From: a virus
Strand: one strand, 5' to 3'
Virus record (IMG/VR): IMGVR_UViG_3300033997_000160
Span: 1-21,385 of that record
Length of the DNA: 21,385 nucleotides
The translations under genes and the position numbers were made by a program. Within the stretch, counting starts at the first letter, position 1, and the number at the start of each line of letters is the position of its first letter. Below are positions 12,870 to 21,385 of this stretch, piece by piece. Under the pieces are notes generated by a model. That model did not search any database and was not told the origin of the DNA. It saw nothing but the letters and a program-made list of their open reading frames with translations.

Positions 12870-13609
12870 GCCACTGCTCCTTTCACTTTCCAGCACTTGA
12901 TGCGCGCCGGCGCGGTGGTCACCACCCCGGGCGCCGGGAACGGGTGGCATGAGCCGCCCGGGTTATTCGAGATCAGGAAATTATTGGCCGTCTGGACCAC
13001 GAGGTCGCCGTCGTTGTACTGCGATGCGATGCATCCGAAATACTCAGTGCCACCGCCGGATCCTGCTACGGCCAGGTTGCCCCCCGGGCTGCCCCAAAGA
13101 CCACCGATACGCAGCTCGAGTTCGCAGTAAACGCGGAACCCGGGAAACGGATTCGTCACAACATACCGGCTGTTCACCGAGATATTCGCGGGGCTGGCAG
13201 CACTGCCGCCATTCGGGTAAGCGATCGCGAAGCCCAGCGCCCCGTCCAGAGTGCGAAACTCGGGCGCAGCGGCATATGCTCCCAGAGTCGCGTTCCACTC
13301 GCGCATGCCATAACCAGCGACGTACACCGGGCCGACATCGGTAGTTGGCAAATCAGACAACGAAATTGCATCGACGCGCTGGCGGAGAATGCGTCCGACG
13401 ACAATCCAGGCCGTCCCCGCAGCGTTTCGGCGCTTGAGGAAACCCGATGACGTGTCAGCCCACGTCATATATGGCTGCGCATAGGCAGCAGGGTCAGTTG
13501 GCCCTGCAAAATTTGTCCCCAACGCAGCCATGGCGTCGTTCAGCATAGGCACCATGGTCGTGCCAGGCAGAGGCGGAGTGGTCGGAATGATGATGGAAGC
13601 TTGAGACAT
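12866..13609 (-). CDS. Phage tail fibre-like protein
   Basis: The 247-residue product has an N-terminal segment typical of fibre attachment regions: LNDAMAALGTNFAGPTDPAA, then PYMTWADTSSGFLKRRNAAG and TAWIVVGRIL. A Gly/Ser/Asn-rich, beta-prone C-terminal domain (about 115-247) with several aromatic residues follows. It has no collagen-like repeats and no chaperone domain. It directly follows the tail-tip gene (its ATG at 13609 abuts the J stop codon) and precedes a probable chaperone. It may bind host receptors or decorate the tip. No reverse transcriptase or template repeat is present to suggest a diversity-generating system. Confidence 0.75.
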   Translation of the reverse strand: MSQASIIIPTTPPLPGTTMVPMLNDAMAALGTNFAGPTDPAAYAQPYMTWADTSSGFLKRRNAAGTAWIVVGRILRQRVDAISLSDLPTTDVGPVYVAGYGMREWNATLGAYAAAPEFRTLDGALGFAIAYPNGGSAASPANISVNSRYVVTNPFPGFRVYCELELRIGGLWGSPGGNLAVAGSGGGTEYFGCIASQYNDGDLVVQTANNFLISNNPGGSCHPFPAPGVVTTAPARIKCWKVKGAVA

Positions 13610-16600
13610 TTAGTACCCCTGTGCGATCCAGTTGACCTGCCGGGCAACCGGCGCGCCATTGTTGGTGATAGAAAGAGAAAACCCACTCACCGTCTCCGCG
13701 GTGAGCTTGATCGTGTCGCCCTCTTGGCCGCCAGCGATAGTTATCTGAACGTTTGGCTTGGCGTGGAAATCCTTAACGTAGTCCACGACCAAGCCACCAA
13801 TCGGTACGGATACGCCTTCGGCGTGCTGGATCAGATCAGGCACATCAACGGTCCATTCGAACCGCTCGACGAACGGCACGATGTTCGGATCTTGTGTTGA
13901 GAGCTTCAGACGCACCTGGAAGTAGCGCGCGTTGATGAGGCCAGGCACGTAATCACGCCAGCCGTCCCACGCTCCCGACACCTGCGCCGAGCGGATCTGC
14001 GGTACAACTGACACGAACTGCCGGTTTGATCCACCCAACACATCAGCCACGGCGAATATGTCTGACACCGACAAGATGTCGTCGTCCAGATTGCGCGCAT
14101 GAAATTCAACCAGGATGTCCAGGCGCACTGGCGTGACGTAGCCGATATCGACGGTGTTGCCTTCGGCGGTCGTGTACTCCCCGGCCGAAGTCGAGCCGCC
14201 GACCCATAGGACATCAGGCAAGGCAAGCACGTCCGGAACCCCAAGCAAGTCGCCGGCCGGCGCCAGCGTCAGCATCTCGTCGTATACCGTGACGCCACCC
14301 GTCCGAACACCTGTCCACTCGGGCTGCTCGACCTTGGTCACCAAGACGTTGCGCTCGAGCGTGGCGCCCGCGATCAACAAGCTGGCCGGTGGCCCATAGA
14401 TGACCGTGCCATTCGACATGCGGAATCGAGCAGCCACCCAGTACAGGCCGTTCCCGATGGCCAGGGCTTCCAGACCGTCCGTAGTGCCAACAACCGCGCC
14501 ATCAGCCCAACTCGGGCCGAGGCGAATCTCGTACGACGGTTGGCGGATATCGACGACTCGACTCCACACCAGCACGGTCAGACCGTCCCGGAATACGCTC
14601 TGCAGGCCCGTGACAGCAGGCAGCGGCGCGCCGAGCCCTTGCACCACCATCGTCACGGACTTAGGAACTCCACTGCCCACTGAGCTGCGAGGCGTCACAG
14701 TGACCACCACCGTATCGCCAGTCGCGGCCACAACGTCCGCCGAACGGCCGGGGACCATATCTGCAAGGCGCTGCTGACCGTTCACGGCGATGAGAACCTG
14801 CGAATCCATATCGCGCGTCAGGACCCAATTGAAAGTCACCCGCGACTGATCTGCAGCCACACTGACGATCTGCTCAAACCACGTCAACGAGAGCACCACG
14901 CCGGCCAACTGCGCGCCATCGCGCGGCGGCGTGTACTGGTACGGATCGTTCTCGCTGTCGTAATACTCCGGGTCATCGTCCATCGCCTCAAAGCGCAGAC
15001 CGTCGCCAGCCGGTGCCACGCTTGTGATCTTGAAGCGTCGGCCGGGCGTCTGCAGCGGGTCGAACTGGTAGGTCCAATCCATCGCGACGAGGTCTTCGTA
15101 GCCCGGGTCGCCTGGCATCGGGAAACCATCCAGATCGCTCACGATCTCGAGTTCATCGACTTCGCCCACAGCGGACACAACCGAGACGATCTTCAGATTG
15201 CCTTCCGGATCGCGCAGCAACGCAGTGCCGGTGCCGGCGCTCGGCACCTTATTCTGCAGCTTCATGAGAACGCCGCCGCTGCCTGGCAGGAGCCGACCCG
15301 AATGCCCCCACTCCGTCAGGTCGTGCGAGAACCGGACTACGTCGCCTCGCGTGCACATCAGCCCCTCGATGTCGGTTTCCCAAGTCACGCGCCGCCGCTT
15401 CCATACTTGCGATGCGGCGAGGAGGTTTGCCTCGCGGCCTGCCTGATCCAGGTTCGTCACGCCGTCCAGATCCAACTGGAGCGGATTGTTGGTAGCGATG
15501 GCACCAGGCACCTTCGCGCGGACCTCATCCAGCACCCAGCCGTTATCTTCGTTGACGAAGCTAGCCACGATCTCGTCGACCATGCCGTCGTTGACGTACG
15601 CGATGCGGAAGGAGCCAGCCTTGACGTTGAAAGGTCCAAACACGGCTGTTTCAGGCAGGTTCTCCGCATCCCAGATAACGCCCAGCCGGCCGGTCTGGTA
15701 GGTTGGTGTGGCTCGGCCAGCGCGGGCGATTATCTGCAGCACGCTAGCGGTGCTCATCTTCGCGTCCAGCACGTAGTTGAAGGTCAGCTTCTTCTCGTCG
15801 CACCAGGCCGCCCAGGCCTTGACACCCTCCACGTCGATTTGAGAGTTGCTCATTCCACCGCCGTAAACCCGGTCCCCATTTGAGCGAACCTTACCCTTGG
15901 CGAACCAGAGGAACCACCACCCTGGGTTGCTAGTTTCCTTGGTGATCCATTGCGAGCCATCCCACACCGGACATTGGGCACTCACCACAGCGTTGAACTC
16001 GTCGACGGCGCCGTTGATCTGGCCCGAAGCCTTGATGCGCATGGCCAGGCGGCACTGCCCCGAATAGTCCGCATCGTCCTGCTGGAAGACCAGGATCTGA
16101 TTGACCGCTGTCTCATTGGATTCCCGCGAGTCGTTGACGTCGTCGGTGTCCTTGAGGATCGCGAGCTCATATTGCCCGCGGGGCACGTCGAATGAGACCG
16201 TGAGCCGAGACGGGTCCTGGCGTGCACCAGAGATCAGAAATCCTGGCAGCCCGGCCGAGAGCATCGGGTCCGGTGCCAGTCCCTGCCAGGGTTGACCCAA
16301 AGCATACGGATGTGGCACCCACCGCCACACGCCCGCATGCGCTCCCCCTTCGTCGTCCACGTAGCTAAACACTTCACCGTCGAAGTGTTCGCCGGGATCG
16401 GTGCCGCCCATTCTGATCTGAGATTGCTCACCATACAAAGGGCGACCCGACCAATAATGCGTTGCATACACCGCATCGATGCCGCCAAGGTCAGTCCAGG
16501 TGAACGTTCCAACCGGCCGATACTGCACACGGACGTTCACCGACCGGCTCGCCATCGACCCATCGTCGCGGACGCGGAACAGCCGAGCGGCAAACTCCAC

Positions 16601-17467
16601 CGATATCGAGATGGTGTCAGGCGGCGTGGTCCGAAACTGGTACCCGTCCGCCTTCGTTAGCGTGAAGCCCTGCAAAGTGTCCACATTGCCAGGGAACATA
16701 TCCAGCTTACCGCCAGTTCCCTGCATCTGCGTTTGCACATCGCGATAGTCCGTGATAGGTGTATTGCCGATCTTCAGATCCGATAGCAGCAGGGAGTCTC
16801 CCTGCAAGCCGAAATGAAAGACCTGGTTCAGGTACTGCTCGCTTCCCTGAAATTGGGTGTAGGGAGCACCACCGAGATCCGGAACGACCTTGTGACGCCC
16901 GAACACCAGCGACATGGGTTCCCAGGACCGCACGCGGTTGCGGCCGCCCTGAATGGAATATGTGGGGCTGCTCTCGTACTTCTGGCCGGTTCCCAGCTTT
17001 GCCGCGGTGGGCGTGGGCATCGGGAGCAGAGCGTTGACCAGCAAACTTCCGCCGATCATGATGATAGAACTGCCAACAGCGGCGGCGGTCGTCCCCGAAA
17101 GTCCCAAGGCGCCGCCGAGGGCCGCTCCATATCCATAACTGAGAACGACTATAGCGACCAACGCCACAGTTCGCAGAATCTTCCCACCACCGCCTCCACC
17201 AAGCCCGCGAGCGCTGATGACGACCATGTCGCCATGCCGGGGAATCAGCCGCTGCCACAGCGCCAGCGGAACCTCGCGGCCGTTATGCTCGACGCGCAGC
17301 ACGCGCGACGGGACCGTGACGCCAACGCGTCGCACGTAGGCGCCCAGCGTCTCGCCAGGCGCGAAGCACTCAAAATGCTCGGCGCGCTCGCCACCCAGCG
17401 GCTTCGGGTAAACCACCATCGACGGAGCGGCTACCGGCCCCACGGGCCGCCGCGTCACGTTTTCCAT
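13610..17467 (-). CDS. J: Tail-tip/central fibre protein J (host specificity), with gpI-like N-terminus
   Basis: The 1285-residue product has the features of lambda J-type tail-tip proteins. Residues 1-90 form a compact domain (VVYPKPLGGERAEHFECF, then GDMVVISARG) followed by GGGGGG and a hydrophobic stretch (about 97-150), resembling the ubiquitin-like and membrane-like parts of the separate lambda gpI. The attachment region continues with GGRNRVRSWEPMSLVFGRHK and a large beta-rich body that includes NADRVYGGG-like and WYLL-free insert-type segments and fibronectin-like strands. It ends with GFSLSITNNGAPVARQVNW, IAQGY. It is probably the host-contacting tip. I start at ATG 17467, which overlaps the NlpC/P60 gene by 13 bases, with GGAAGG upstream. 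No separate gpI gene lies between the peptidase and J, so the N-terminus may supply it. Confidence 0.88.
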   Translation of the reverse strand: MENVTRRPVGPVAAPSMVVYPKPLGGERAEHFECFAPGETLGAYVRRVGVTVPSRVLRVEHNGREVPLALWQRLIPRHGDMVVISARGLGGGGGGKILRTVALVAIVVLSYGYGAALGGALGLSGTTAAAVGSSIIMIGGSLLVNALLPMPTPTAAKLGTGQKYESSPTYSIQGGRNRVRSWEPMSLVFGRHKVVPDLGGAPYTQFQGSEQYLNQVFHFGLQGDSLLLSDLKIGNTPITDYRDVQTQMQGTGGKLDMFPGNVDTLQGFTLTKADGYQFRTTPPDTISISVEFAARLFRVRDDGSMASRSVNVRVQYRPVGTFTWTDLGGIDAVYATHYWSGRPLYGEQSQIRMGGTDPGEHFDGEVFSYVDDEGGAHAGVWRWVPHPYALGQPWQGLAPDPMLSAGLPGFLISGARQDPSRLTVSFDVPRGQYELAILKDTDDVNDSRESNETAVNQILVFQQDDADYSGQCRLAMRIKASGQINGAVDEFNAVVSAQCPVWDGSQWITKETSNPGWWFLWFAKGKVRSNGDRVYGGGMSNSQIDVEGVKAWAAWCDEKKLTFNYVLDAKMSTASVLQIIARAGRATPTYQTGRLGVIWDAENLPETAVFGPFNVKAGSFRIAYVNDGMVDEIVASFVNEDNGWVLDEVRAKVPGAIATNNPLQLDLDGVTNLDQAGREANLLAASQVWKRRRVTWETDIEGLMCTRGDVVRFSHDLTEWGHSGRLLPGSGGVLMKLQNKVPSAGTGTALLRDPEGNLKIVSVVSAVGEVDELEIVSDLDGFPMPGDPGYEDLVAMDWTYQFDPLQTPGRRFKITSVAPAGDGLRFEAMDDDPEYYDSENDPYQYTPPRDGAQLAGVVLSLTWFEQIVSVAADQSRVTFNWVLTRDMDSQVLIAVNGQQRLADMVPGRSADVVAATGDTVVVTVTPRSSVGSGVPKSVTMVVQGLGAPLPAVTGLQSVFRDGLTVLVWSRVVDIRQPSYEIRLGPSWADGAVVGTTDGLEALAIGNGLYWVAARFRMSNGTVIYGPPASLLIAGATLERNVLVTKVEQPEWTGVRTGGVTVYDEMLTLAPAGDLLGVPDVLALPDVLWVGGSTSAGEYTTAEGNTVDIGYVTPVRLDILVEFHARNLDDDILSVSDIFAVADVLGGSNRQFVSVVPQIRSAQVSGAWDGWRDYVPGLINARYFQVRLKLSTQDPNIVPFVERFEWTVDVPDLIQHAEGVSVPIGGLVVDYVKDFHAKPNVQITIAGGQEGDTIKLTAETVSGFSLSITNNGAPVARQVNWIAQGY

Positions 17468-17841
17468 TGGTAGAACCCTTCCAGCTTGTAGTCGACCATC
17501 AGCATGCGCCGCAATGGTTGACGGACCACGGCGCCGAAGCCCTTGTCCGCGTGCAACACCCACCATTCGTTGGCCAGGCGGCACATCACCCCAATGTGGA
17601 AGAGATCGCCACGCGAGCGCAACAGCACCGGGTGTCCCTCGATGGGCTCGGGCACCTCTTTGGCGAACTCGCCACGATGGGCGCGGATCTGAGCCGCTTG
17701 CGCGCGCAGCGCGGTGGCATGGCCGTCCGGCAGGCCCACAGCGATGCCAAGGCGCTCACGAGCCACCCGCTCGGCAAACGCCGCGCAGTCGCCCGTCTCG
17801 GGCACGTAAGGCTGATTCACGTACTTATCCGACCAGTGCAT
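17455..17841 (-). CDS. NlpC/P60 tail-assembly peptidase (lambda K-like)
   Basis: The 128-residue product has the NlpC/P60 cysteine peptidase arrangement: catalytic Cys19 in TGDCAAFAERV and His82 in DLFHIGVMC, with polar residues further on that may complete the triad. In siphophages this protein sits at the tail tip and may cut peptidoglycan during DNA entry or act in tip assembly. I start at ATG 17841, one base after the upstream stop; the longer open frame to 17874 overlaps that gene. It is short and has no Mov34/JAB domain, unlike lambda K. Gene order (peptidase then J) is the standard one. Confidence 0.88.
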   Translation of the reverse strand: MHWSDKYVNQPYVPETGDCAAFAERVARERLGIAVGLPDGHATALRAQAAQIRAHRGEFAKEVPEPIEGHPVLLRSRGDLFHIGVMCRLANEWWVLHADKGFGAVVRQPLRRMLMVDYKLEGFYQWKT

Positions 17842-17842
17842 A

Positions 17843-18319
17843 TCAGAAGACCCCTGGAGCCGTCGACGGATCAAAGCGGACCGTCACGGCGGATTGCATA
17901 AGCGTGTTCTTGAATCCAAGATCACCCGTTACCCGAAAATTAGTGATCTCCAGGCCCGTCAGGTCGAGCGTCATGTCGAACTCGATGTTGGTGGGCGCTG
18001 ATCGCAGCACCATGATGATTCGGCATTTCGCGCCGGCGCCGCCCTGGCTTTGTTCGAGCCATTGGGTAAGCTCGCGTCCAATGTTGTCCACTTCGAGGCG
18101 CGCCTGTGGCACCTGCTCGTCCTGGTCGTCCGGCAACGTCAGATCGAAGCGACACGCGAAGAATGTATTGCCCTCGATGGTGATGCCCTGCGTGTCGTTC
18201 ACGAAGCGCGCAGGCACCTCCAGTTCGGGATGCGTGATCTCGATGGCGGCCAGCAGCGGCTCTTCAGCCGATGTGGCGAGGACGTTGCGCGCCGCGGCTG
18301 TTGAAAGCGATCGGGTCAT
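17843..18319 (-). CDS. DUF1833 family phage tail protein
   Basis: The 158-residue product carries the DUF1833 pattern: LAAIEITHPELEVPARFVND, TQGITIEGNTFFACRFDLTL, PDDQDEQVPQARLEVDNIG and a C-terminal AVTVRFDPSTAPGVF. It occupies the place of the lambda gpL-type minor tail protein, between another minor tail gene and the tip peptidase, and probably forms part of the tail-tip ring. I use ATG 18319, one base after the upstream stop; a TTG at 18328 is an in-frame alternative. Confidence 0.85.
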   Translation of the reverse strand: MTRSLSTAAARNVLATSAEEPLLAAIEITHPELEVPARFVNDTQGITIEGNTFFACRFDLTLPDDQDEQVPQARLEVDNIGRELTQWLEQSQGGAGAKCRIIMVLRSAPTNIEFDMTLDLTGLEITNFRVTGDLGFKNTLMQSAVTVRFDPSTAPGVF

Positions 18320-18320
18320 G

Positions 18321-18665
18321 TCAGCCAACCGTTTCCAGCTTCGCCTGGCCGGTCCAGACTACGCCTGGCGTAGCCCAGGACACGTCACCAGCCACGATAC
18401 GCGCCTGCTTGACCACGCCGCTCTCGTCCTTCCAATCGAACCAGCCCGCGCCGCCGCCAATCTCGTCGGCCATCCAGGCGTCGAAGGCGTCACGGTCCTC
18501 GACGCTCTGCACCAGGATGGTGACCGCCCTGGTGATGATGGGCGTCGTCCAGCGCGGGCGCTGCTTGGCGATGCCGCCGTCCATGTCGGTGCGCAGCACG
18601 CCGTAGTCGGACTTCTTCGAATAGCCCGCATCGATGATTCGAGCATATGAGGGGAAGGTGGCCAT
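18321..18665 (-). CDS. Minor tail protein (lambda M-like position)
   Basis: The 114-residue product has features I recall from small minor tail proteins of lambda-like phages: MATFPSYARIIDAGYSKKSD, RTDMDGGIAKQRPRW and GGGAGWFDWKDESG near residue 80. Its stop and start abut those of its neighbours (TAA of the tape measure gene directly before its ATG), as in a continuous tail operon. It probably lies at the tail tip next to the tape measure. No enzymatic motif is visible. Confidence 0.78.
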   Translation of the reverse strand: MATFPSYARIIDAGYSKKSDYGVLRTDMDGGIAKQRPRWTTPIITRAVTILVQSVEDRDAFDAWMADEIGGGAGWFDWKDESGVVKQARIVAGDVSWATPGVVWTGQAKLETVG

Positions 18666-21335
18666 TTATGCCGGCTCCTGCAATTGGCGACGGAAGCCGC
18701 GGTCCTTGCGCGCCCTGGCCAGGACCACGTCGCAAATCCATGTGGAAAGCCCGGCGTCCCACCGGGAGCCGCCCTGCTGTGCTTCCATCTGTTCGCCGCT
18801 CTGGTTGATGAGGTTGATCTGGACTTTGGGCGCATCGCCGCCTTGCGCGGCCGTGCCGGTAGAGACCGGTGTGGCGCTGCCGCCGCCGGAGTCCGACATC
18901 GGCAGAGGGCCCCCGGCGTTCAGCGCATCCAGCGTCCCGCGGCCCAGGCGCGCCGTGGTGTTCGCGTTCAGCACGTACTCCTGCCCGTGGACAATGCCGG
19001 TAGCCTGATCGCGCGGCTTGTCACCGGTGTATCCGCCGGAGGACAACGACAGCGGCAGGCCAGCGTTCACGCCTTGGGTGGCGCCCGCGACCTGGCCGGC
19101 GGTCGGCGCGCCGCCACCGCCGGCGAACATGCCACCCAAGGCTGAGCCCAAGCTGCTCGCCAGCGCGCCCGTGATTCTCTGCCTGATCGCGATGCGCGCC
19201 AGGTCCGCGATGATGCTGTTGGCCAGATCAGAGAAATTCAGCTTGCCGGTGGTGACGAAGGTAACCAGCGCATCCTCGGCGCCCTTGAATGCATCCGTGA
19301 AGGCGCTGCGCGTGGCCGCGGCAACGTTGGAGGCCTCGTAGGCGTAGTCATTCAGCCCACCGATGGCCCCATTGCGCCAGTCGGCTTCCATTGCCGTGAG
19401 CTGGCTGTAATAGTCGGCCTGCAGGGCCAGGCGGTCATCGAGGCTCTGCTTGAGAACTCGCACGCGGTCCGCGTAGCCCTGCGGCGAAAGCTCGCCGGCG
19501 GCTTCCTGCTCGGCCGCACGGCGCACTTGGCGCTGAAACTCGCGGTAGATCTGCTGCTGGGCCTGCAACTGCTCGCGCAGCCGCGGGCTACCCGTGAAGC
19601 CCTGCAATTGGTCGTTGTAGCGCTGCTGGTCTGCCGCCAGCATTTCCTGGGCCGACGCTTCCAGCGCCTTCAGGTGCACGGCCTCCTTCTGCATCCTGAC
19701 CTGGTCCGCCAGGCCGGCGTTGCGCTCGAGCTGCTGGCGGATTGCCGTTTCATTGGACAGGACGCTTTTCTCGTCCGCCGTGAGCTGGTCCTTGGCCTTC
19801 AGGTCGGCGATGCGCTGCTCGAACTTGACCAGCTCCTGGCGCGCCGTGGTGATCTTTACCGCGCTTTCCAGCTGGGCGCGCAGCGCCGCTTCCTGCTGGC
19901 GCGCCTGCTCCAGCTCGCGCACGCCGGCGGCGACGGTGCCGGCGCCCTTCGGCCCCGCGAACTGCTTCTGGATCTGCGCCACCCGATCGGTGTGCGCCTT
20001 CAGGGCGTCCTGATACTCCTGGCTGTCCTGCGAAAACTCCGACGTCGCTTTCTTGAACGCCTTGTTCTCGGCCTCCAAGGACGCGGCCAGGGACGTGCCC
20101 TTGCGCGAGTCCATGTAGCTGTCCAGGTCGCGGCGCGCCTGGATGCCGCGCGCCACGGCGCCGGCTTCATCGGCCTGTGCTTTGGCCGCTGCGCCCTGCC
20201 ACTTGACCAGCTCCTGCAGGCCCGTCAGCTGCGCCCGCAGCGCGTTGGCGCGGTCCTGGTGAAAGAACGAGGTGCCGATCTGATCCAGTTCCTTCTGGAT
20301 CTGCCCGATACGGTCCTGCGGCGTGAGGTCGCGGCCGATGCCCAGCATCGCGTCCCAGGCCTCTTTTGCCACGGTCTTGGCGCCGTTCCACGCCTTCTCG
20401 ATGTAGCCGACGTTCTGGACGACCTGCTGCGAGCGCTCCTCCATCGCCTGCGAGTACGTCGTCAGCGCCAGGCGCGCGGCGTCCTGCTGGCGGCCCTCCT
20501 TCTCCAATGCCGCGATCTGCTCGTAGACCGCCAGCGTCAGGAAGTGGTAACGCTCGTTGAGCTTGGTAATTGCCTCTGTGGGAGCGTCGGCGATGCGCTC
20601 ATAGTCCTTGACCATGTCGTCGACGCTGCGCCCGGTGGCCGCCTGCGTCAGGATGGCCGCCCGGCCCAAGCCCTCGATCGAGTCGGCGCCCAGCTTGCCC
20701 GTGTCCACCAGCTTGGTCAGCGCCTCGGCCGCCGCGGCCGTCGTGCCGCGCACGTCGCCGATGCGCTTGGCCATGGCGCCCAGCTCGTTGGCCGTCACGC
20801 CTGCGGCGCCGCCGGTCATGGTGATGGCGTTCTGGAACGCTCGCACCTCGTTTGCGCCCTTCTCGAACGCGAACGCCATGGCCACCACACCCGCAGTGAC
20901 CAGCGTGATGGGCGTGAGCAGGCCGGCCACATATCCCACCACCGCGCGGATCGCTGGCCCGATGCCGCCGAACATGTCCTTCAGCTGGCCGCCCTGCTGC
21001 ATCAGCACCATGAAGGGGGATTGCCCGGTGCTAAGGCCCACCGTGATATCGGTGATCTGCGCCGGCAGCATGCGCATGGCGTTGTTCAGCTGGCCGGTGG
21101 ACATGGTGGCGCCCGCCGCCGACGCTCCCAGCGCCTTGTTGGCCGCCGTGGCCGTCTGCGCAGCGGTGCCGGCCTCCTTCGTATTGACCGCGAGCTGCTT
21201 CTCCGTCTGGGCCAGCTCCTCAACGGCCTTCTCGGTCTTCTGGCTCGTGACGGCCAGTTGGTCGAGAGCCGTGTCAGCGGCCTTCGCCTGCGTGCTGTCG
21301 ACCCGGAGGACAAGGGAAGCGACTTGATCAGCCAT
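18666..21335 (-). CDS. Tail length tape measure protein
   Basis: The 889-residue product matches prophage tape measure proteins: an N-terminal coiled coil (1-80), a conserved segment [20 protein letters not shown] then [13 protein letters not shown] (about 90-125), and a hydrophobic region (about 127-155). A long Gln/Glu/Ala-rich helical body follows, with many AEQ/LQ heptads. The lambda-type C-terminal domain has [20 protein letters not shown] and [20 protein letters not shown]. Near the end is [32 protein letters not shown], found in many such proteins. At about 0.15 nm per residue this would set a tail of roughly 130 nm, an inference. The start is ATG 21335; an upstream chaperone pair is outside or cut by the window. 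Confidence 0.92.
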   Translation of the reverse strand: MADQVASLVLRVDSTQAKAADTALDQLAVTSQKTEKAVEELAQTEKQLAVNTKEAGTAAQTATAANKALGASAAGATMSTGQLNNAMRMLPAQITDITVGLSTGQSPFMVLMQQGGQLKDMFGGIGPAIRAVVGYVAGLLTPITLVTAGVVAMAFAFEKGANEVRAFQNAITMTGGAAGVTANELGAMAKRIGDVRGTTAAAAEALTKLVDTGKLGADSIEGLGRAAILTQAATGRSVDDMVKDYERIADAPTEAITKLNERYHFLTLAVYEQIAALEKEGRQQDAARLALTTYSQAMEERSQQVVQNVGYIEKAWNGAKTVAKEAWDAMLGIGRDLTPQDRIGQIQKELDQIGTSFFHQDRANALRAQLTGLQELVKWQGAAAKAQADEAGAVARGIQARRDLDSYMDSRKGTSLAASLEAENKAFKKATSEFSQDSQEYQDALKAHTDRVAQIQKQFAGPKGAGTVAAGVRELEQARQQEAALRAQLESAVKITTARQELVKFEQRIADLKAKDQLTADEKSVLSNETAIRQQLERNAGLADQVRMQKEAVHLKALEASAQEMLAADQQRYNDQLQGFTGSPRLREQLQAQQQIYREFQRQVRRAAEQEAAGELSPQGYADRVRVLKQSLDDRLALQADYYSQLTAMEADWRNGAIGGLNDYAYEASNVAAATRSAFTDAFKGAEDALVTFVTTGKLNFSDLANSIIADLARIAIRQRITGALASSLGSALGGMFAGGGGAPTAGQVAGATQGVNAGLPLSLSSGGYTGDKPRDQATGIVHGQEYVLNANTTARLGRGTLDALNAGGPLPMSDSGGGSATPVSTGTAAQGGDAPKVQINLINQSGEQMEAQQGGSRWDAGLSTWICDVVLARARKDRGFRRQLQEPA

Positions 21336-21348
21336 GTGGCACCGTTTC

Positions 21349-21361
21349 AGCCCGTCGGGCT
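21349..21361. repeat. Short palindrome AGCCCGTCGGGCT upstream of the tape measure gene
   Basis: It is a 5-bp stem with a 3-base loop (or 6 bp around one base), located 13 bases before the tape measure ATG and overlapping a possible TAG stop at 21360-21362. It has no T-run, so it is not a typical terminator. Confidence 0.4.
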
Positions 21362-21385
21362 ATTTCCTGTTCATCATCGTGAGCG
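21360..21385 (-). CDS. Possible 3' end of the gene upstream of the tape measure (partial)
   Basis: On the minus strand one frame reads LTMMNRK and stops at TAG 21362-21360. I recall DUF1799-type phage proteins, encoded just before tape measure genes, with similar endings. A second frame stays open from the window edge to TGA at 21330-21328, ending AETVPHG. Only a few codons are visible, so which frame is real cannot be decided here. Confidence 0.35.

Noticed and set aside
12866-13609. Diversity-generating retroelement variable region in the fibre gene
   Set aside because: No reverse transcriptase and no second copy of the fibre C-terminus are present in the window.

Overview
This window looks like one continuous stretch of a lambda-like, long-tailed (siphovirus-type) temperate phage or prophage. 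GC is high throughout, third codon positions in clear genes are about 85-90 % G/C, and the protein types resemble phages of Burkholderiales, plausibly a Bordetella or Achromobacter relative. The host is inferred from composition and protein style only; no ribosomal RNA, tRNA or clear chromosomal gene is present.

Left part (1-7329, + strand): a tightly packed early cassette with many ATGA/TGATG-type junctions. It holds a coiled-coil phage protein cut by the window edge, an ERF-type single-strand annealing protein, a YqaJ/lambda-Exo-type exonuclease, three small unknown proteins, a C5-cytosine DNA methyltransferase, a long ORF nested in another frame of that methyltransferase, a mosaic protein built of modules joined by Ala-Pro-Val-Ala linkers, a beta-class amino-methyltransferase (DPPY) and an excisionase-like helix-turn-helix protein.

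Middle (7319-9948): the end of the excisionase gene, a 264-bp non-coding stretch and the integrase leader carry five copies of TGGGTAGC around a central segment with a terminator hairpin. This has the layout of an intact attP. Then come a P4-type tyrosine integrase, an SRAP/YedK-type abasic-site protein and a small protein preceded by a LexA-like operator. Because phage genes continue on both sides of the integrase with no host junction, the sequence looks like free phage DNA, a circular form or tandem copies rather than one prophage end.

Right part (9956-21385, - strand, read right to left): end of a tail chaperone-region gene, tape measure, minor tail protein, DUF1833-type protein, NlpC/P60 peptidase, a very large tail-tip protein J with a gpI-like N-terminus, a fibre-like protein, a small fibre-associated protein, a terminator, two small membrane proteins (holin candidates), a lysozyme-fold endolysin, nested Rz/Rz1 spanins, then a short membrane protein and a DUF2335 membrane protein.

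The most interesting signal is at 3874-4995. The methyltransferase frame keeps all its catalytic motifs, yet from about 4004 a second frame is open for 981 nt. It encodes a protein with recurring W-P/A-T-P motifs, and in its middle third it carries the phage-typical wobble bias that the methyltransferase frame loses. I read this as a probable dual-coding locus.
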